Source: Parabacteroides sp. (lineage in GTDB: Bacteria; Bacteroidota; Bacteroidia; Bacteroidales; Tannerellaceae). Taken from it: a stretch of 23,391 nucleotides of DNA. Shown here one piece after another: positions 23,221 to 23,391 of the stretch. The translations under genes were made by a program, and so were the position numbers. The notes beneath the pieces are model-generated. The model saw only the letters and a program-made list of their open reading frames with translations. It did no database searches and was not told the DNA's origin. Where the stretch lies: the NCBI GenBank assembly GCA_020026285.1, contig JAHHQS010000050.1:1-23391 (forward strand), given 5' to 3'. Numbering within the stretch: position 1 is the first letter of the stretch; each line of letters opens with the position of its first letter.

Positions 23221-23391
23221 ATGATTCAGTTATATTTCAAGCAAGCCTGGACACTGATGAAGCAACATCGGCTGTTCACTTGTATTTATGTACTGGGAAC
23301 GGGATTATCTATTGCCTTTTCGATGGTGTTAATCATCGTTCTCTACATGAAGTTTGCACCTATTTATCCGGAATATAATCGGGATAAGATT
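23221..23391 (+). CDS. MacB/FtsX-type ABC permease, 5' part only (cut by window end)
   Basis: The first 57 codons are present and the frame runs off the window. The start MIQLYFKQAW, followed by a TM segment with IYVLGTGL and then IYPEYNRDK, aligns with the N terminus of the permease at 19753 (IYIIGTGL, VYPEQHRDR), so it is a paralogue. It lies 18 bp after the ATPase stop with a purine-rich GGAAGGA before the ATG and is surely in the ATPase operon. Confidence 0.9.
   Translation, partial: MIQLYFKQAWTLMKQHRLFTCIYVLGTGLSIAFSMVLIIVLYMKFAPIYPEYNRDKI

Overview
The window looks like chromosomal DNA from a member of the Bacteroidota, most probably a Bacteroidales gut or oral anaerobe of the Parabacteroides/Tannerella type. 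Five things point there: several near-perfect Bacteroidota -7 promoter boxes (TAnnTTTG) at gene starts and the general absence of strong Shine-Dalgarno sites; glycoside hydrolases and a dipeptidyl-peptidase-type S9 protease with signal peptides; a Plug-family protein of the type IX secretion system (T9SS); a hybrid histidine kinase carrying both receiver and HPt domains; and MacB-like double permeases. The genus is an inference. I see no insertion sequence, phage gene, CRISPR array, tRNA or rRNA.

Layout. Left part (1-9743): a DHPS-like metallo-beta-lactamase-fold hydrolase (+), a small glutaredoxin-like protein (-) convergent with it across a long perfect hairpin, an exported S9 peptidase (+), an exported GH3 beta-glycosidase (+), then a two-gene operon of tex and a Cys-tRNA(Pro) deacylase (+) whose stop and start overlap. 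Most of these units end in a clear intrinsic terminator. Middle part (9804-15078): a lipoprotein GH51 alpha-L-arabinofuranosidase (-), divergent from the T9SS Plug-family protein (+), which converges with guanine deaminase (-) so tightly that the two stop codons touch. Right part (15437-23391): panB (+), a hybrid histidine kinase (+), an 848-bp non-coding stretch rich in hairpins, then a transporter block: a fused double MacB/FtsX permease, an ABC ATPase, and the start of a second, paralogous permease cut off by the window end.

The most interesting signal is regulatory. The permease and the ATPase/permease unit are each preceded by a sigma-54 type -24/-12 element, and each has two or three copies of a TGTCCG-N4-CGGACA-like palindrome upstream. 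The last palindrome ends exactly 45 bp before the -24 element in both cases. This predicts one NtrC-family enhancer-binding activator, not encoded in the window, controlling the transporter array. The phosphorelay kinase just upstream is a reasonable but unproven candidate for its signal input. The transporter units look like membrane-stress or efflux/lipoprotein-handling systems; their substrate cannot be read from the sequence.

The 848-bp gap before the transporter block holds a candidate structured small RNA (three hairpins, the last terminator-like), a weak sigma-54-like element in front of it, and a cluster of TTTTCCACA motifs. All of these are tentative. The carbohydrate-active genes (GH3, GH51) are not in a canonical polysaccharide utilization locus: no SusC/SusD pair is present here.
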